Shown here: piece after piece, positions 60,839-64,000 of the stretch | Numbering within the stretch: the stretch's first letter is position 1 | Layout: each line of letters opens with the position of its first letter | Source: Sphingopyxis italica | GTDB taxonomy: Bacteria > Pseudomonadota > Alphaproteobacteria > Sphingomonadales > Sphingomonadaceae | Assembly (NCBI RefSeq): GCF_011926545.1 | Contig: NZ_JAATIT010000001.1 | Coordinates: 715,969 to 779,968 of the forward strand | Direction: 5' to 3' | DNA length: 64,000 nucleotides | The notes under the pieces: generated by a model | Databases searched by the model: none | The model's input: only the letters and a program-made list of their open reading frames with translations | Told to the model about the DNA's origin: nothing | Program-made: the position numbers and the translations under genes

Positions 60839-62454
60839 ATGTTGCGGGGATTGATGCAGGACGCGCCGCTGCTGATCAGCGGAATATTGGAATATGCAGC
60901 GCGCGCGCACGGCAAGAGGGAGATCGTCTCGAAGGCTGTCGTGGAGCCGGTTTGGCGGTATGACTGGCACCGCTGCGATCAGCGTGCGCGTCAGGCTGCG
61001 CAGGCCCTTGGCGTCCTCGGGATTGCGACGGGCGACGGCGTCTCCTCGCTCGCCTGGAACACTCCCACCGCCACCTCGAACTCTTCTATGCGGCGCCGGG
61101 CATGGGCGCCGTATTGCACACCGCCAACCCGCGTCTCAGCGACAAGCAGATCGCCTTCACTATCGCTCATGCAGGGAGCCGCATTCTCTTCTTCGAGCCC
61201 AATCTAGCCGAGCTCGTCGCACGGCTGCGTCCTCTCCTTCCGGGTATCGAGCGCTATGTCCTTCTCGCGGAGCGCGGAACGATCGCGCCAGATGTTGCCG
61301 ACACGTTGAACTACGAAGCGTTGCTGGCAAGCGAGGACGGAGCCCTCACCTGGATGAGCTTCGATGAAAAGGCAGCCGCATTTCTTTGCTACACTTCGGG
61401 GACGACGGGCGACCCCAAGGGCGTCCTATACAGCCACCGCTCAATCGTTCTTCACGGGATGGCGGCCGGTCTAAGCAGTGCCTTCGGGTTCAGCGCTTTT
61501 GATGTCATCATGCCCTGCTCGTCCATGTATCATGCAACGGCATGGGGACTTCCCTTCACGGCAGCGATCAACGGCTGCAAGCTAGTGCTTCCTTGTGACA
61601 GGATGGACGGTGCCAGTCTTGCCGACCTGATCAACGAAGAGGGCGTCACCTTTTCGGGTGGTGTGCCGACGATCTGGACCTTGTACCTCGCTCATCTCGA
61701 CACTACGGGGACGGGGGTCGGCAATCTCAAGCGCCTCGTGATTGGGGGCTCGGCCGTCCCCCGGGCGATGGCCGAGACATTCCGAGCCAAATATGGTGTC
61801 ACTGTGCTGCAGCTCTGGGGCATGACCGAAACCAATCCGCTCGGCGTGATTTCGACGCCCTCCCCGCTCCTGATGGCCGAAGGCGAGGATTTCGCGAACG
61901 ACCTCCCGCTGACGAAGCAGGGTCGCATGCAATTTGGCATCGAACTGCGCATTATCGACGGCGATGGCACGCCGCTCCCCTGGGACGGTGAGCAGGCGGG
62001 TGCGCTCCAGGTCCGCGGACCGTGGGTCGTCGATCGCTATTTCCCCGATATTGAGGGCGCCGGGAGCGATGGCTGGTACGACACCGGGGACATCGGTACG
62101 ATCGATCGCTTCGGCTTTCTCCGGCTGACCGACCGCGAGAAAGATGTGATCAAGTCCGGGGGCGAATGGATCAGCTCGATTGATATCGAGAATGCGGCGG
62201 TTGGGTACCCCGGCGTCCGGGTCCCGGCGGTCGTTGGCGTATATCATCCAAAATGGGAAGAGCGCCCCCTTCTCGTGATCGAAACGCATGAAGGTCAAGC
62301 CGTCACAGCCGACGCAATTCGCGCGCATCTGGAGACGAAGGTTGTTCGTTGGTGGCTGCCGGACGACATCCTGTTCGCGACAGTACCGCTCACTGCAACG
62401 GGAAAGATCGACAAAAAGGCCTTACGCGAAGCGTATCGTAACCAACTCGCCTAG
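60839..62454 (+). pseudogene. Acyl-CoA synthetase paralogue interrupted by a frameshift
   Basis: A close relative of the ligase at 33414. The first frame starts at ATG 60839 (AAGGA upstream) and runs to SSLAWNT; then the sequence AACACTCCCACCGC carries two extra bases relative to the AACACGCACCGGC of the intact copy, near 61061-61066. The other frame resumes with [19 protein letters not shown] and continues to the end, with intact [17 protein letters not shown] and TGKIDKKALREAY motifs. It is either a recent frameshift or a sequence error, since the remainder is well preserved. Confidence 0.8.
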
Positions 62455-62621
62455 ATGAGATCACACTGCGTCCATTCCGTGCGAATGGCAGCGATCCTTT
62501 CAGGCGGGATAATTTCAGCGGGCCTCGTGAGTCTTGCATAAGCCCGGGCAATCTCGGTCGGGCTGTCCAAGGCAAAGCGCTCTACGCTTGCAGCGCGGTC
62601 AAGGTATGGCCAAGATGAGGC

Positions 62622-63299
62622 ATGGCGTCGACCCAAAAAACCAAAGAACCAGCTTCCGGACGAACAGGGAGGCCCACTCGACAAGCCTCGCAAGCACTTT
62701 CGAGGAAAATTCTCCGTGTCGCCCGCGATGTCTTCTTTGCCGACGGATTCGGTCGTTCAACGGCTGAACGGATTGCTGCAAAAGCAGGCATCTCCAAGCG
62801 CACGTTGTACGCCCGTTACGGGGACAAAAAGCTGCTTTTCGAAGCGGCAATACTCATGGAAATCGAGGATCGGCTCTCCTTCCTTGAACAGCACGTTCCC
62901 GAACATGGCGACGTTCGGCTCGAGCTTGAAGAGCTGTCCGATGAACTGCTATCCTGGATGCTTACCGACATTCACGTCGCGTTGGAACGCGTTGTAATGG
63001 CTGAGGCTGCACGTTTTCCCGCTTTAGCGCGAAACCTTTACGAATTCGGCGTAGGACGCACGACGAGATTGGTGGCAGAGGTCTTGCGCAAAGCCGAGGA
63101 GAGGGGAGAAATCAGGGTGTCAGACGCGAATTTTGCTGCGGAGCAGTTTATCTCCAGCGTCATTTTGTCACCTTTTCGTCGGGCCGCTCTTGGAGTGGGA
63201 GTGACCAGTCACAATGAAACCTCTTCAGCCCGAATGAGGCAAGCTGTCGATCTATTTGTGTACGGCTGCCGCCCCTCCCTGAAGGGGAGCCACCCATAA
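62622..63299 (+). CDS. TetR/AcrR-family transcriptional regulator
   Basis: A 225-residue regulator with an HTH around residues 28-75 (KILRVARDVFFADGFGRST, then AAKAGISKRTLYARYGDK) and a C-terminal domain of the TetR_C_AefR-like kind. It lies 167 nt downstream of the ligase paralogue on the same strand. Targets unknown. The start follows a GATGAGGC sequence. Confidence 0.88.
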   Translation: MASTQKTKEPASGRTGRPTRQASQALSRKILRVARDVFFADGFGRSTAERIAAKAGISKRTLYARYGDKKLLFEAAILMEIEDRLSFLEQHVPEHGDVRLELEELSDELLSWMLTDIHVALERVVMAEAARFPALARNLYEFGVGRTTRLVAEVLRKAEERGEIRVSDANFAAEQFISSVILSPFRRAALGVGVTSHNETSSARMRQAVDLFVYGCRPSLKGSHP

Positions 63300-63358
63300 C
63301 ATTCCCGCTTCATCTTGGGCTGGGCCGTTGTCCCGACTAAGTTTCCATTGGCTTCACG

Positions 63359-63970
63359 CTAGTTGATCGCCGCAGCCGTCCAACTCGCGATTTCGTCGGC
63401 CATTTCAAGGCTCGCGCGATCAAAGGCTTCGACGATACTCGAAACGCTATTTGCACTTGCTGACCTATCAAGGACGATGCGCGTGACTGCCAGTGGTTCC
63501 GATTCTTTGGATCGGCTTAGTTCCACTTGCGCGGCGATGCGAATGATCGGGGCCGCGTCGGGCCCCTGGTCGTAATAGGCTGCAAAAGAAGAAAGCCGTG
63601 CGGATAGGACGTAATGATCGGAAGCAACGCTCTGGACAGGGATATATGCGTGATCGATTTTGCGCGCTACGCTTCCGGCAATAGCCTCGCGGATCATCTC
63701 GGGCGCAGGCCTCATCCACCGTGCTTTGGCCAGATACGTGACTTCGCGATTCTCGATCGTGAGGATCCTGTCTCCATCGGCCCCAGGCGGAAGCGTCGGT
63801 CGCGTAATATACACCGGAATCCACTGTCGTGCAATTTCACGCTCCGGTACGGGCGTGCTACTGATCCGGTACAACGTCGATTTGCCGCCAGTTCCCAGAA
63901 TATTCCCGCAACCAGAAAGGCAAATTAGCGCGCCCATCAGCAAAAACATTCTTGCAGAGATCGTTTTCAT
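63359..63970 (-). CDS. ABC-type transport auxiliary lipoprotein (PqiC-like)
   Basis: A 203-residue lipoprotein with signal peptide and lipobox LSGC (residues 18-21). The body (STLYRISSTPVP, RWMRPAPEMIREAI, and an alternating-strand C-terminal domain) matches the ABC-type transport auxiliary lipoprotein family that accompanies MlaE/MCE lipid transporters. Other subunits would lie beyond the window edge upstream. It is unrelated to the aromatic genes and probably marks the boundary of the catabolic region. Confidence 0.8.
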   Translation of the reverse strand: MKTISARMFLLMGALICLSGCGNILGTGGKSTLYRISSTPVPEREIARQWIPVYITRPTLPPGADGDRILTIENREVTYLAKARWMRPAPEMIREAIAGSVARKIDHAYIPVQSVASDHYVLSARLSSFAAYYDQGPDAAPIIRIAAQVELSRSKESEPLAVTRIVLDRSASANSVSSIVEAFDRASLEMADEIASWTAAAIN

Positions 63971-64000
63971 TGGGGGAGCTTCCTTTCACGAGGGGTCCGT

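Noticed and set aside
1-64000. Insertion sequences, integrases, attachment sites, CRISPR arrays, tRNA and rRNA genes
   Set aside because: I looked for transposase-like proteins, repeat-spacer patterns and tRNA-like cloverleaf ends and saw none that I could support.

Overview
The window looks like the chromosome or a large plasmid of a sphingomonad (Sphingomonadales, Alphaproteobacteria). The reasons are high-GC codon use, three TonB-dependent receptors of the type common in that order, NahD/NahE, BphK-type GST and AhdA1/AndAc-type oxygenase homologues, and dispersed catabolic gene blocks. Nearly everything is catabolism of aromatic acids or polycyclic aromatics. I see no transposase, integrase, tRNA, rRNA or CRISPR array.

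Layout. (1) 1-6.4 kb, minus strand: a peripheral module for 4-hydroxybenzylic compounds. It has a vanillyl-alcohol-oxidase-like flavoenzyme, an aldehyde dehydrogenase and a three-part non-oxidative decarboxylase (UbiX/BsdB, UbiD/BsdC, BsdD), plus a second truncated VAO-like gene at the edge. (2) 6.5-9.1 kb: HpaI-type aldolase and HpaH-type hydratase, divergent from a meta-cleavage-product hydrolase. (3) 9.2-12.8 kb: Rieske oxygenase alpha/beta pair A with a NahE-type hydratase-aldolase, divergent from a BenD-type diol dehydrogenase. (4) 12.8-23.4 kb, minus strand: ferredoxin reductase, aldehyde dehydrogenase and XylT-type ferredoxin, then a full catechol meta-cleavage pathway (tautomerase, decarboxylase, aldolase, acylating acetaldehyde dehydrogenase, hydratase, semialdehyde dehydrogenase, GlcG-like protein, catechol 2,3-dioxygenase, hydrolase). 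(5) 23.6-27.2 kb: GST, PdxA/TphB-like dehydrogenase and BenA-type oxygenase pair B. (6) 27.4-35.0 kb, plus strand: NahC/BphC-type extradiol dioxygenase, Rieske ferredoxin, oxygenase pair C (salicylate/anthranilate type), NahD isomerase, TonB receptor, terminator and acyl-CoA ligase. (7) 35.1-49.1 kb, minus strand: a long array of two extradiol-like genes (one lacking metal ligands), oxygenase pair E, TonB receptor, aldehyde dehydrogenase, MFS transporter, oxygenase pair D, a second PdxA-like gene, a class II aldolase-fold protein without zinc histidines, an SDR and a TetR regulator. (8) 49.4-51.8 kb: a small unknown gene, a frameshifted marR, and an alpha/beta hydrolase with a thioesterase. 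(9) 52.2-60.6 kb: a separate hydrolytic island (two beta-lactamase-fold hydrolases, carboxylesterase, TonB receptor, degenerate M28 peptidase, GntR). (10) 60.8-64 kb: a frameshifted ligase paralogue, TetR and an ABC-auxiliary lipoprotein.

How the genes fit together. Five Rieske oxygenase pairs appear to share one Rieske ferredoxin and one reductase. NahC-, NahD- and NahE-type enzymes are present, but I find no NahAc-type naphthalene dioxygenase or NahB. Instead there are benzoate-type oxygenases with BenD- and TphB-like dehydrogenases, which act on carboxylated cis-diols with loss of CO2. My reading (inference) is a pathway for carboxylated naphthalenes or related biaryls: dihydroxylation at the carboxyl carbon, oxidative decarboxylation to a dihydroxynaphthalene, NahC/D/E cleavage to a salicylaldehyde and salicylate, hydroxylation to catechol, and meta cleavage. 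A recurring ATTGYRCAAT-like element in several promoter regions, twice inside a nearly identical promoter, suggests one regulator controls the dispersed blocks.
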